Shown here: positions 1-7,383 of the stretch, in pieces
Layout of the letters: the number at the start of each line of letters is the position of its first letter
Numbering within the stretch: the stretch's first letter is position 1
Origin: QAMX01 sp964515055
GTDB lineage: Bacteria; Bacillota; Clostridia; Oscillospirales; QAMX01
Assembly (NCBI GenBank): GCA_964515055.1
Contig: CAZEUG010000030.1
Span: 1 to 21,802 of the forward strand
Direction of reading: 5' to 3'
DNA length: 21,802 nucleotides
The notes under the pieces: model-generated
The model's input: only the letters and a program-made list of their open reading frames with translations
Database searches by the model: none
What the model was told of the DNA's origin: nothing
Position numbers and translations under genes: made by a program

Positions 1-43
1 AGGGAGCTGTCGGCGGAGCCGACTGAGGGAGAGAATACTGCCG
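1..43. repeat. Partial copy of a dispersed palindromic repeat
   Basis: The first bases carry AGGGAGCT, a short GC-rich middle and then CTGAGGGAGAGAA. The same order, AGGGAGCTGG...CTGAGGGAGAGAAAA, occurs at 10018-10052, and an inverted shortened form lies at 2896-2941. The left part is probably cut off by the window edge. No coding potential is apparent. Confidence 0.5.
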
Positions 44-64
44 TTTGGCGGGTGGCTACCCGGA

Positions 65-706
65 TTATCTGGATTCGGGATCCGCTGTTTCAGCGGGTTC
101 CGGGGATTCGTCAGCGGTAGCGGTTTCGATGGCTGCGGTGGGGGTGGGGTCTGTTCCCTGTTCGGTTCCCTCTGCTGTTTCCGTTGTTCCCTGTTTCTTT
201 TTATCACTGTCATCGAAGAGGTCGGGGAGGAAGACGAGCAGGAGGAGGATGGCGCCGACAGAGATGGCGACATACGTTCCCGGGGGGTTCTGGATATAGT
301 CAGCGACGTAGCCCAGGTACGGGATCGTGAAGACAGGCGAACCGATCACGTTCTTATAATGAACGAGGGTACCATCTTCGGTGGCATTGGCATCGCCCTT
401 GGTACGGAAGCGGAGGACGGAGGGGTCTTCTTCATCGGGGACGACGGCGACAACGCGGTGCGTCGCGACAGTATCCTCATCGAGGAGGAAGGTGATGACA
501 TCGTCTGCCTTGATCTCGGTGGCGTCCACCTTTTTCACATAGATGAGGGAGCCGGTTTTGTACGCCGGTTCCATGGAGCCAGAGAGAACAGAGAAAACCT
601 GAAGGCCAATGAGCCTTGCGCCCACCAGCAGGAGAGCCAGCAGGATGGCCAGCGCGACGCAAACGGTGCTGACGAGATTGAGAATTTTCTTGACGGTGTG
701 GTGCAT
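65..706 (-). CDS. Signal peptidase I, SipW/archaeal-ER (Ser-His) type
   Basis: Membrane-bound signal peptidase that cleaves signal peptides from exported proteins. The 213-residue product has an N-terminal membrane helix (about 8-34), the nucleophile motif SGSMEP with Ser44, THRVV with His83 in place of the Lys of LepB-type enzymes, and GDAN with Asp105; these mark the S26B class. A second hydrophobic segment (about 145-160) is followed by a Thr/Glu/Pro-rich, low-complexity acidic tail. I chose the ATG at 706 because the in-frame ATG at 769 lies inside the -35/-10 spacer of a consensus promoter and cannot be on that transcript. An AGGAGG stands 15 bases before 706, rather far. SipW-type enzymes often process a dedicated substrate such as TasA/camelysin-like proteins, but no such gene is in the window. 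Confidence 0.88.
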   Translation of the reverse strand: MHHTVKKILNLVSTVCVALAILLALLLVGARLIGLQVFSVLSGSMEPAYKTGSLIYVKKVDATEIKADDVITFLLDEDTVATHRVVAVVPDEEDPSVLRFRTKGDANATEDGTLVHYKNVIGSPVFTIPYLGYVADYIQNPPGTYVAISVGAILLLLVFLPDLFDDSDKKKQGTTETAEGTEQGTDPTPTAAIETATADESPEPAETADPESR

Positions 707-757
707 GGCGGTATGCAGTGTCCTCCTTTGGCGCAGCAAAGCGCTTAGTTCACGACT

Positions 758-786
758 ATTATACACCATAACAATTCACTTGTCAA
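758..786 (-). promoter_or_regulatory. Consensus promoter of the signal peptidase gene
   Basis: Read on the minus strand, TTGACA (786-781) and TATAAT (763-758) are separated by exactly 17 bases, a perfect vegetative sigma-factor promoter. Transcription should start near 751. The position rules out the upstream ATG at 769 as a start codon. Confidence 0.9.
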
Positions 787-968
787 TAGCAAAATTAGAG
801 ATCGATGAAAAAAGTTTCGAAAACATCGAATTTGTTCTGTATAGTACCCCCCCCGCCGAATTTTATCATATTTTTCCAATAATCCCATTTTTATTGCTGT
901 TTCACTTAGATCTGGTTCATTTTTTCTTTTTTCAGGGAAATTTGCGGGGCGGTTCGGGATTTGTGGCC

Positions 969-1170
969 TTACAGGACGGGAGAAGGCTGAAAAACAGATA
1001 AAACGGCGCCAATCAGCATGGCACAGGCGCTGTCGAGTAGCAATTCGCGCCAGGTATGGCGTTTCAGGGCGGGCGCGCCGAGGAGGGACAGGGGCTGGCC
1101 GGTCTCACGATGCGGCGCGGAGCTGCGAGAGGAGCAGGATGCGGAGAATTCTGACGGTTTTGGTGTTCAT
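969..1170 (-). pseudogene. Small, probably frameshifted membrane-peptide gene
   Basis: On the minus strand a good ribosome site (GGAGG, 10 bases upstream) precedes ATG at 1170. This opens MNTKTVRILRILLL... and stops after 21 codons at 1105. In the +1 frame the reading continues without a stop to a TAA at 969-971 and ends in a hydrophobic stretch (LLLDSACAMLIGAVLSVF). The total length is 3n+1, as expected for one inserted or deleted base in a gene of about 66 codons. A 16-codon frame starting at ATG 1217 ends by overlapping the 1170 start as ATGA, which hints at translational coupling. I recognise no family. It could also be a genuine 21-residue peptide or chance. The rest of 787-1260 is AT-rich and holds no other gene that I can see. 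Confidence 0.3.
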
Positions 1171-1268
1171 TTCGTGAGAACCTCCGGACGATGGGCTTCG
1201 GCGTGGTTACGGGACATTTTGCGGATTCTGTTTCGTTTCGGGCGGGATCATTTTTTTATTTGTGCGGC

Positions 1269-1310
1269 TTGACAAGCGGTGTGTTTTTCTTTATAATGAA
1301 ACCGGTTCCA
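1269..1310 (+). promoter_or_regulatory. Promoter with LacI-type operator for the GH39 gene
   Basis: TTGACA (1269-1274), a 17-base spacer and TATAAT (1292-1297) form a perfect vegetative promoter. Directly on the -10 and start region lies TGAAACCGGTTCCA (1297-1310), a near-perfect palindrome centred on CCGG, the form typical of LacI/GalR-family operators. A repressor bound there would block transcription, so repression relieved by a sugar is the likely control. No LacI-family gene is in the window. Confidence 0.75.
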
Positions 1311-1337
1311 TTTTGAATTTTGACAGGAGGACTGTTC

Positions 1338-2696
1338 ATGAACCAGCAGAATCTGACGGTTAATTTCGGGCAGACGGTCGGCGCGATCAAGCCGATGCAC
1401 GCGGTCAACAACGGCCCAATTCATTCGCACCATGCGGATCAGCATATTTCAAATCTGAATTCCTTCCAGGAGGCAGGCATTCCGTATGCCCGGACGCACG
1501 ACGCCGCGTTCAACGCGACATACGGCGGCGAGCACACGGTGGACATTGCCGCGATTTTCCCGAATTTTGACGCGGATGCGGAGGATCCGGCGTCCTACGA
1601 TTTCATCGTGACGGACGAGTATCTGCGGGTGATTCAGCTGTCGGGCGCGAAGGTGTTTTACCGGCTTGGGTCGAAGATTGAACACTACATCAGGAAATTC
1701 AACACGCTGCCGCCGAAGGATTTCCACAAGTGGGCGGTGATCTGTGAGCACATCATCCGACATTATAATGAAGGCTGGGCGAACGGCTTCCACTGGAACA
1801 TCGAGTACTGGGAGATTTGGAATGAACCGGATCTGGATGAGGACGATTCGCCGAACAAGCGGTGCTGGGGCGGCACGGCGGAGCAGTTCCGCGAGCTGTA
1901 CACGATTACGGCGCGGCATTTGAAAGCGTGTTTCCCGCAGCTGAAGATCGGCGGCCCGGCGGTTGCGAGGTCGGAGGACTGTGAATGGATACACAGGTTT
2001 CTGGAGCTGGACGCGCCGCTGGACTTTTTCTCCTGGCACATCTATGCACGCAACACGGAGGAGATCGTCCGGCGGTGTCGGCTGATGCGGCAGCTGCTTT
2101 TGCAGCACAACCGCACGGAGACGGAGAGCATTCTGAACGAGTGGAACTACGTCCGCGGGTTTGCCGGGGATGACTGGGTGCCGTCGCTGAAGACGGAGAA
2201 ATCGATGAAGGGTGCGGCGTTTGTCGCGGCTGTGATGGCGGCGTGCCAGGCAGAGCCGCTCGACCTGCTGATGTACTACGATGCGCGGCCGTGCTGCATG
2301 AACGGGATGTTCAACACGGATTTTCCGAATGAGCGGTTGAAGGGCTACTACCCCTTCCGAATGTTCAACACGCTGTATCAGCTGGGTGAATCAGTCGCGG
2401 TGGAGAGCGATGACCCGACGCTGTATCTCGTTGCAGCGCAAGGCGATGCAGGTGCGGCGATTGTGGTGACGTATTTTCACGATGACGCGCCGCAGCCGGA
2501 CAAGGATATTCGGCTGACGCTGAAGCAGCTGGCGCTGCCGAAGGGTGCGCGGGTGGTCTATTCCCTGCTGGACGAAACGCATGACGATGAGGTCGTGCGG
2601 GAGGAGTGCATTTCGCCGTGCGCGGAGAGCTGCACGCTTTCGCTGCATATGCCGCTGTATTCGTCGATGCTGATTCGGATTTTGCCGGTGGATTGA
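1338..2696 (+). CDS. GH39-like glycoside hydrolase (beta-xylosidase family)
   Basis: Cytoplasmic glycosidase of clan GH-A. The 452-residue product has no signal peptide. The beta/alpha barrel contains WEIWNEPD (Glu163, expected acid/base) and ILNEWNY (Glu268, expected nucleophile), spaced as in the clan, followed by a C-terminal beta domain (about 370-452). The overall pattern resembles GH39 beta-xylosidases, but substrate cannot be read from sequence. ATG at 1338 is chosen because AGGAGG stands 7 bases upstream; the in-frame TTG at 1320 has no such site. The gene is a single transcription unit with its own promoter, LacI-type operator and terminator, so it is probably induced by its sugar. 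It could instead belong to a neighbouring GH-A family. Confidence 0.82.
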   Translation: MNQQNLTVNFGQTVGAIKPMHAVNNGPIHSHHADQHISNLNSFQEAGIPYARTHDAAFNATYGGEHTVDIAAIFPNFDADAEDPASYDFIVTDEYLRVIQLSGAKVFYRLGSKIEHYIRKFNTLPPKDFHKWAVICEHIIRHYNEGWANGFHWNIEYWEIWNEPDLDEDDSPNKRCWGGTAEQFRELYTITARHLKACFPQLKIGGPAVARSEDCEWIHRFLELDAPLDFFSWHIYARNTEEIVRRCRLMRQLLLQHNRTETESILNEWNYVRGFAGDDWVPSLKTEKSMKGAAFVAAVMAACQAEPLDLLMYYDARPCCMNGMFNTDFPNERLKGYYPFRMFNTLYQLGESVAVESDDPTLYLVAAQGDAGAAIVVTYFHDDAPQPDKDIRLTLKQLALPKGARVVYSLLDETHDDEVVREECISPCAESCTLSLHMPLYSSMLIRILPVD

Positions 2697-2720
2697 GCCG
2701 TTTTCGGTCGAGAATTGCAT

Positions 2721-2756
2721 AAAAACCGTCCCGGACGCTGTCCGGGGCGGTTTTTT
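2721..2756 (+). terminator. Rho-independent terminator after the GH39 gene
   Basis: An A5 run and an 11-bp GC-rich stem (2726-2736 with 2740-2750, one T-G pair) with a GCT loop are followed by TTTTTT. This is a canonical intrinsic terminator 24 bases after the stop codon. Confidence 0.93.
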
Positions 2757-2799
2757 GTTGCCGGTTGGCAGAGGGTAATGTGATGCCGCAGAGAACGGC

Positions 2800-2852
2800 A
2801 ATCCTTCCGGCACGGCTTCGCCGCGCCACCTCCCTTTACACAAGGGAGGCTT
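2800..2852 (+). repeat. 53-bp double-hairpin repeat, copy 1
   Basis: Matches 10101-10153 at 51 of 53 positions, in the same orientation. It holds a GC stem (in copy 2 GGCGCGGC-TTC-GCCGCGCC; here one A spoils one pair) and CCTCCCTT-TACAC-AAGGGAGG. It carries no transposase and resembles the small palindromic elements scattered through clostridial genomes. Confidence 0.8.
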
Positions 2853-2895
2853 GTACCCTGCCCGAAGTGAACCCCTGTGAATGAAGAAAACTCCG

Positions 2896-2941
2896 CAGAA
2901 AAAGTTTTTTTCTCCCTCAACTCCCATCGTCAGAGGGAGCT
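2896..2941 (-). repeat. Shortened inverted copy of the AGGGAGCT palindromic repeat
   Basis: The sequence CAGAAAAAGTTTT.TCTCCCTCA...CGTCAGAGGGAGCT is the reverse complement of the element at 10005-10062, lacking about 13 bases of its GC-rich centre. Both flanks are preserved, so this is an internally deleted member of the family. Confidence 0.65.
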
Positions 2942-3129
2942 GGGGTGGACGGGTAAGGTGGGTGGCGGAGGGTGAGGGGATGCCGCGGAGAACGGAGGAT
3001 TGCTGTTTTCTGTGCTATGACGCTCGCCCGCAGCTGTCCACAGATGGCAAGCTGCAAAGCTCCCTATTCTATCATTATATAAAGGAAGGCCTGTAACCTT
3101 GCTCAACCGCTACGAGTCCAGGCGTGCAG

Positions 3130-3166
3130 CAACCCCCGGAGCCGGGCGTACCGGTTCCGGGGGTTG
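3130..3166 (-). terminator. Strong hairpin ending the decarboxylase-glucokinase operon
   Basis: A 16-bp stem (3130-3145 with 3151-3166, one G-T pair) has a 5-base loop and starts 14 bases after the glucokinase stop codon. On the minus strand it is not followed by a T run, so it may act as an mRNA 3'-end stabiliser or a weak terminator rather than a canonical one. Confidence 0.55.
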
Positions 3167-3179
3167 ATTGGTTGATGGG

Positions 3180-4124
3180 TTATTTGCCGAGCATAGCGGC
3201 GCCGACGATCCCGGCGTTGTTGCCGAGGGTGGCGATTTTGATTTCCGTCTGCGCGACGTTGCGGGTATAGACTTCCTGTGCGACCAGCTTTTTCAGCGGG
3301 TTGAGGAGGTTCTCCCCTTCGTGGCTGACGCCGCCGCCGATGCAGAGCACTTCCGGCTGGAAGATGTTGATGATCGACGCGATGCCGGAGGCCAGGTAGG
3401 CTTCGTACTGATCGGTGACGCCCTTGGCAATGGCATCGCCCTGTGCCGCGGCGGCATAGGCGGTTTTGCCGTTCACCTTGTCGGTGCTGTCGGCGAGCGA
3501 CCAGAGGAGGCTGGCTTTGGCGGTATCCTGTTCCATCGCTTCGACCGTCATGCGAATCAGAGCGGTGGCGGAGGAATACGCTTCCCAGCAGCCATGGCGG
3601 CCGCAGCTGCACGGGACGCCGTCCTTCACGATGACGACATGACCCAGCTCACCGCCGGCGCCGTTGAAGCCGTCATAGATGCGGTGGTTGATGATGATGC
3701 CGCCGCCGAGACCGGTGCCCAGCGTGATCATGATGGCCGATTCGCAGCCCTTGGCCGCACCCGCATACGCTTCACCCAGTGCAGCGCAGTTGGCGTCATT
3801 GCCCAGGTAGACCGGAACGTCAAAGTGCTTGCGGAACAGCTCAGCCACCGGCGTATTCAGGAAGCCGATGTTGTTCGCGTAGACGATGACGCCGTTTTTC
3901 GAATCGATCGTGCCAGGGGCGCCGATGCCGACCCATTGAATCTCGTCGGCGCTGAGGTTGGCTTCTTCTGCAAGCGAGCGTGCCAGTGCTGCCATATCGG
4001 CAATGATCTCATCGACCGGGCGATTCACATTGGTCGGGACGCTTTTCTTTGCGAGGATTTCGCAGTTTTCATTGACAAGACCCGCCGCGATATTCGTACC
4101 GCCGAGGTCAATTCCGATATACAT
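3180..4124 (-). CDS. glcK: ROK-family glucokinase
   Basis: Phosphorylates glucose with ATP in the cytoplasm, feeding glycolysis. The 314-residue product begins MYIGIDLGGTN, the phosphate-binding motif. It carries GNDAN with catalytic Asp110, GTGLGGG (136-142), GGELGH (158-162) and the ROK zinc motif CSCGRHGC with Cys172, Cys174 and Cys179. Length is normal for clostridial ROK glucokinases. The ATG at 4124 fits the family N-terminus and has purine-rich GTGGAAA just upstream; the in-frame ATG at 4151 would add nine residues without a ribosome site. It is the last gene of the minus-strand run, 72 bases after oadA with no terminator between, so it is probably cotranscribed with the decarboxylase genes. 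A different hexose specificity (fructose, allose or N-acetylmannosamine) is possible but less likely. Confidence 0.88.
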   Translation of the reverse strand: MYIGIDLGGTNIAAGLVNENCEILAKKSVPTNVNRPVDEIIADMAALARSLAEEANLSADEIQWVGIGAPGTIDSKNGVIVYANNIGFLNTPVAELFRKHFDVPVYLGNDANCAALGEAYAGAAKGCESAIMITLGTGLGGGIIINHRIYDGFNGAGGELGHVVIVKDGVPCSCGRHGCWEAYSSATALIRMTVEAMEQDTAKASLLWSLADSTDKVNGKTAYAAAAQGDAIAKGVTDQYEAYLASGIASIINIFQPEVLCIGGGVSHEGENLLNPLKKLVAQEVYTRNVAQTEIKIATLGNNAGIVGAAMLGK

Positions 4125-4196
4125 AAAGTTTCCACTGCCTTTCGGTTTCATTTGTCCGAATCTGAACCGTGATGGGAGAAACGGGGTGGATGTGAA

Positions 4197-5591
4197 TCAG
4201 ACCGTTGCGACCTTTGCATCCTTATCGGTGCGTTCGGGATCCAGCTGATAGAGGCGAGCTTTGCGGCCTTCAAAGAACTTCAGGGCGACTTTATCGAACA
4301 GTGCGTAGGAGAGCACGTCTTCGTCCTGGATCATGAGATCCTTGATCTCGCCACGGAAGCGCTCCAGCTCGTTCTTGATGCTGTCGGCCGGGCGATGGGT
4401 AATCGCCTTTTCTTCGCCGATGATCTTCTTGCGGAATTCCGGAGAGATCGGTGCGGGGGTCTTCCCGTATTCGCCACGGACGAGGCCGCGGAATTCCTTC
4501 GTCACCTGCTTGTAGCGTTCACCCATGATGACGTTCATAACGGCCTGCGTACCGACGATCTGCGAGGTCGGCGTGACGAGCGGCGGATAGCCGGCATCCT
4601 CACGGACACGCGGCACTTCGGCCAGCACTTCATAGAACTTATCGTCTTTCCCGGCCTGCTTCAGCTGAGAAATCAGGTTGGAGAGCATACCGCCCGGAAC
4701 CTGATACAGGAGCGTGTTGACGTCGACGCCGAGGCTCTTGACGTCCATCTGGCCGGACTTCAGGTACTTCTGGCGCAGCGGCAGGAAGTAGTCCTTGACC
4801 TTGTTCAGCTTGGCCATATCGAGGCCGCTGTCGAACGGTGTGCCCTGGAAGGTCTTGACGATCGGCTCCGTGGCCGGCTGCGATGTGCCGAGAGCCATCG
4901 GGGAGATGGCGCAGTCGACGACATCGACGCCCGCTTCGATGGCCTTGAGGTAGGTCATGGATGCAGTGCCGGAGGTGTAATGCGTGTGGAGCTGAATCGG
5001 GATTTTGACCGTTTCCTTCAGCGCCTTGACCAGCTCCGATGCCGTATACGGCAGGAGCAGACCGGCCATATCCTTGATGCAGATGGAGTCTGCGCCCATT
5101 TCCTCCAGCTGTTTGGCCAGCTTGGCGAAGGATTCGACGGAGTGAACCGGGCTGATCGTGTAGCAGATGCAGGCCTGCACATGACCCTTTTCCTGCTTGG
5201 TCGCTTCGATGGCGGTCTTCAGGTTGCGCGGGTCATTCAGCGCATCAAAGATGCGGAGGATATCGATGCCGTTGGCGATGGACTTCTGTACGAAGTATTT
5301 GACGACGTCATCGGCATAATGGCGATAGCCGAGGATGTTCTGGCCGCGGAACAGCATCTGCAGCTTGGTATTCTTGGCCTTTTCGCGGATTTTGCGGAGG
5401 CGATCCCACGGGTCTTCGTTCAGGAAGCGCAGGCAGGCGTCAAAGGTTGCGCCGCCCCAGCATTCGAGCGAGTGATATCCGACATCGTCCAGCAGTTCAA
5501 CTGCGGGAAGGATTTCTTCCGTGGTCATGCGTGTGGCAATCAACGACTGATGCGCATCGCGCAGGACAGTTTCAGTAATTCCAAAACCCAT
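4197..5591 (-). CDS. oadA: Oxaloacetate decarboxylase alpha / pyruvate carboxyltransferase subunit
   Basis: Carboxyltransferase that moves CO2 between oxaloacetate/pyruvate and biotin. In 464 residues it shows RDAHQS (11-16, metal-binding Asp12), ECWGGATFD (43-51), KDMAG with Lys173 (the carbamylated lysine of the family) and LHTHYTSG with His202 and His204. The C-terminal part is the conserved PYC-type domain. It lacks the fused biotin domain of many OadA proteins, matching the separate biotin carrier gene upstream; it therefore resembles the transcarboxylase 5S subunit. AAGGAG lies 9 bases before the ATG, 32 bases after the oadB stop codon. Alternative annotations are pyruvate carboxylase subunit B or 5S transcarboxylase; with oadB adjacent, the sodium-pump role is preferred. 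Confidence 0.9.
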   Translation of the reverse strand: MGFGITETVLRDAHQSLIATRMTTEEILPAVELLDDVGYHSLECWGGATFDACLRFLNEDPWDRLRKIREKAKNTKLQMLFRGQNILGYRHYADDVVKYFVQKSIANGIDILRIFDALNDPRNLKTAIEATKQEKGHVQACICYTISPVHSVESFAKLAKQLEEMGADSICIKDMAGLLLPYTASELVKALKETVKIPIQLHTHYTSGTASMTYLKAIEAGVDVVDCAISPMALGTSQPATEPIVKTFQGTPFDSGLDMAKLNKVKDYFLPLRQKYLKSGQMDVKSLGVDVNTLLYQVPGGMLSNLISQLKQAGKDDKFYEVLAEVPRVREDAGYPPLVTPTSQIVGTQAVMNVIMGERYKQVTKEFRGLVRGEYGKTPAPISPEFRKKIIGEEKAITHRPADSIKNELERFRGEIKDLMIQDEDVLSYALFDKVALKFFEGRKARLYQLDPERTDKDAKVATV

Positions 5592-5623
5592 ACTTGTTTT
5601 CTCCTTTATATACTGTCAATTGC

Positions 5624-6796
5624 CTATCCGGCAAACATGGAAAGGAACACGCCTGCGGCAACCGCAGAGCCGATAACACCGGCCACGTTCGGCCCCATGG
5701 CGTGCATGAGGAGGAAGTTGCCCGGATTTTCCTTCTGGCCGACAACCTGCGAAACACGCGCCGCCATCGGGACTGCGGAAACACCGGCCGAACCGATCAG
5801 CGGGTTGATCTTGCCCTTGGTGACAAAGCACATCAGCTTGCCGAACAGCGTACCGCCAGCCGTACCGATGCAGAAGGCTGCCAGGCCGAGGATGATGATC
5901 TTGATGGTGCTGAGACTCAGGAAGGTCTCTGCACTGGCGGTTGCGCCAACGGTGATGCCGAGCAGGATGGTAATGATGTTCATCATTTCGTTCTGCACGG
6001 TCTTGGAGAGACGTTCTGCGACGCCGCTTTCACGCAGGAGGTTGCCGAGCATCAATGCACCGACCAGCGATGCTGCGCTCGGAACGATCAGGCTGACGAT
6101 CAGCGTGACGAAGATCGGGAAAACGACTTTTTCCAGTTTGGAAACGCTGCGGAGCTGACCCATCACGATGGAGCGTTCCTTCTTGGTGGTCAGCGCTTTC
6201 ATGATCGGCGGCTGAATGATCGGGATCAGCGCCATGTAGGAGTAGGCTGCGACCGCAATGGCACCGAGCAGATGCGGCGCCAGCGTTTTGGTCACGTAGA
6301 TGGCCGTCGGGCCGTCTGCGCCGCCGATGATACCGATGGCGGCGGCTTCCTGCATGCTGAAGCCAAACAGCAGTGCGCCGAAGAAGGCGGCGAACACGCC
6401 GAGCTGTGCCGCTGCGCCGAGCAGCAGGCTCTTCGGGTTGGCGATCAGCGGACCGAAGTCCGTCATGGCGCCGACGCCCATGAAGATCAGCGGCGGGTAC
6501 ACGCCGAGTTTCACGCCGAGGTAGAGGATGTCCAGCATCCCGCCCTCGCGGAGAATTTTGCCGAAGGCCGGGTATTTCCCATCCACTTCTATAAACCAGT
6601 CGGTATGCATCAGCTCTGCGCCGGGCAGATTGGCCAGCAGCATACCGAAGGCGATCGGAAGCAGGAGCAGCGGCTCAAACTTCTTGACAATCGCCAGATA
6701 AAACAACACGGCAACAATCGCATACATGACCAGCGTGCGCCAGTCCTGCATCAGATACACGCCTGTTGTTTTGAGGAATTCCAGAATCGTATCCAT
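5624..6796 (-). CDS. oadB: Sodium-pumping decarboxylase beta subunit (carboxybiotin decarboxylase)
   Basis: Integral membrane subunit that decarboxylates carboxybiotin and couples this to Na+ export. The 390-residue product is strongly hydrophobic, with about nine membrane segments. It carries GIIGGADGPTAIY with Asp161 (the essential aspartate of region IIIa in this family), the tyrosine-containing AAYSYMALIPIIQPP helix, and INPLIGSAGVSAVP in the late Na+-site region. ATG at 6796 is chosen because AGGTGA stands 8-9 bases upstream; an in-frame GTG four codons earlier overlaps that site. It follows the biotin carrier gene after a 137-base structured gap, unusually long for this operon. The same family serves oxaloacetate, methylmalonyl-CoA, glutaconyl-CoA and malonate pumps, so the substrate is set by partners. 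Confidence 0.93.
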   Translation of the reverse strand: MDTILEFLKTTGVYLMQDWRTLVMYAIVAVLFYLAIVKKFEPLLLLPIAFGMLLANLPGAELMHTDWFIEVDGKYPAFGKILREGGMLDILYLGVKLGVYPPLIFMGVGAMTDFGPLIANPKSLLLGAAAQLGVFAAFFGALLFGFSMQEAAAIGIIGGADGPTAIYVTKTLAPHLLGAIAVAAYSYMALIPIIQPPIMKALTTKKERSIVMGQLRSVSKLEKVVFPIFVTLIVSLIVPSAASLVGALMLGNLLRESGVAERLSKTVQNEMMNIITILLGITVGATASAETFLSLSTIKIIILGLAAFCIGTAGGTLFGKLMCFVTKGKINPLIGSAGVSAVPMAARVSQVVGQKENPGNFLLMHAMGPNVAGVIGSAVAAGVFLSMFAG

Positions 6797-6844
6797 GTTG
6801 CAGTTCACCTATTTTTCTCCGGTGACCGAAATGTATCCGGGAAG

Positions 6845-6920
6845 CCGTCACTGCGGATTGCCATCGATTTCAGCAGACCCCGTCACCGGATGGGGTGCCT
6901 GGATCGATTTCCGCAGGCGG
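6845..6920 (-). other. Nested stem-loop in the biotin carrier-oadB gap
   Basis: Four consecutive pairings nest symmetrically: CCG/CGG (6845-6847 with 6918-6920), CTGCGG/CCGCAG (6851-6856 with 6911-6916), ATCGAT/ATCGAT (6863-6868 with 6903-6908) and ACCCC/GGGGT (6877-6881 with 6892-6896) around a 10-base loop. There is no T run, so it is not an intrinsic terminator. In the operon mRNA it could pause or block exonucleases and so set the ratio of soluble to membrane subunits. The function is inferred; the pairing is directly visible. Confidence 0.5.
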
Positions 6921-6933
6921 CAGATGGGCTCAA

Positions 6934-7332
6934 TTAGCCGAGCGTGACCAGTGCCGTTCCGGCTTCGACGGCATCGCCGGACTTGACGGAGACAGCCAGA
7001 ACCTTGCCGTCTTCCGGAGCCATGATCTCGTTTTCCATTTTCATGGCTTCCAGAATCAGCAGGACATCGCCCTTCTTGACCTGAGAGCCGACGGACACAT
7101 TGATCTTCAGAATGGTGCCCGGCATCGGGGAGGAAACAGCGTTTCCGCCGGCGACAGGTGCCGGAGCCGGAGCAGCCTTCGGTGCGGGTGCCGGAGCAGG
7201 TGCGGCGGCCGGAGCCGGGGCAGCGACAGGGGCGGGAGCGGCGACCGGAGCAGCAGCCGGGGCGGCGACGCCGGATTCTTCAACGGTGACGTCGTAGGAG
7301 ACGCCATTCACGGTAATTCTGTACGTTTTCAT
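6934..7332 (-). CDS. Biotin carboxyl carrier protein of the decarboxylase
   Basis: Carries carboxybiotin between the carboxyltransferases and OadB. The 132 residues comprise a short N-terminal segment (MKTYRITVNGVSYDVTVEE), an Ala/Pro-rich flexible linker (about 22-62) and a biotinyl domain with LEAMKMENEI, where Lys98 is the biotinylated residue. This is the architecture of the gamma/1.3S carriers of sodium-pump decarboxylases and transcarboxylase. The ATG at 7332 has AAAGGA 9 bases upstream; an in-frame ATG six codons earlier lies before that site and is rejected. It lies between oadG and oadB, and no biotin carboxylase accompanies it, which argues against an ATP-dependent acetyl-CoA carboxylase role. 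Confidence 0.92.
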   Translation of the reverse strand: MKTYRITVNGVSYDVTVEESGVAAPAAAPVAAPAPVAAPAPAAAPAPAPAPKAAPAPAPVAGGNAVSSPMPGTILKINVSVGSQVKKGDVLLILEAMKMENEIMAPEDGKVLAVSVKSGDAVEAGTALVTLG

Positions 7333-7383
7333 AATCTGATTTCCTTTCATTTCAATCTGGTATGCAGCGTAATTCTGTCTGGT

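Larger units (their letters stand above)
2757..3129. other. Repeat-rich gap without a recognisable gene
   Basis: Besides the two palindromic repeats listed separately, a 33-base direct repeat occurs at 2766-2798 and 2963-2995 (TGGC.GAGGGT...GATGCCGC.GAGAACGG, 28 of 33 identical). Open frames here run through repeat sequence, lack ribosome sites and look accidental. I see nothing coding. Confidence 0.5.

Noticed and set aside
767..769. Upstream ATG as start of the signal peptidase
   Set aside because: It lies within the spacer of a perfect promoter and would not be transcribed from it.
2881..3096. 71-codon plus-strand frame in the repeat gap
   Set aside because: It starts inside a palindromic repeat, lacks a ribosome site and has no recognisable features.
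3168..4172. Long plus-strand reading frame opposite the glucokinase gene
   Set aside because: It is the antisense shadow of a well-supported ROK gene in GC-rich DNA; it has no ribosome site and no recognisable motif.
4395..6937. Very long overlapping plus-strand frames opposite oadA and oadB
   Set aside because: They lie antisense to strongly conserved genes, and their translations are rich in Arg, His, Gln and Asp without domain features, as expected from codon bias.
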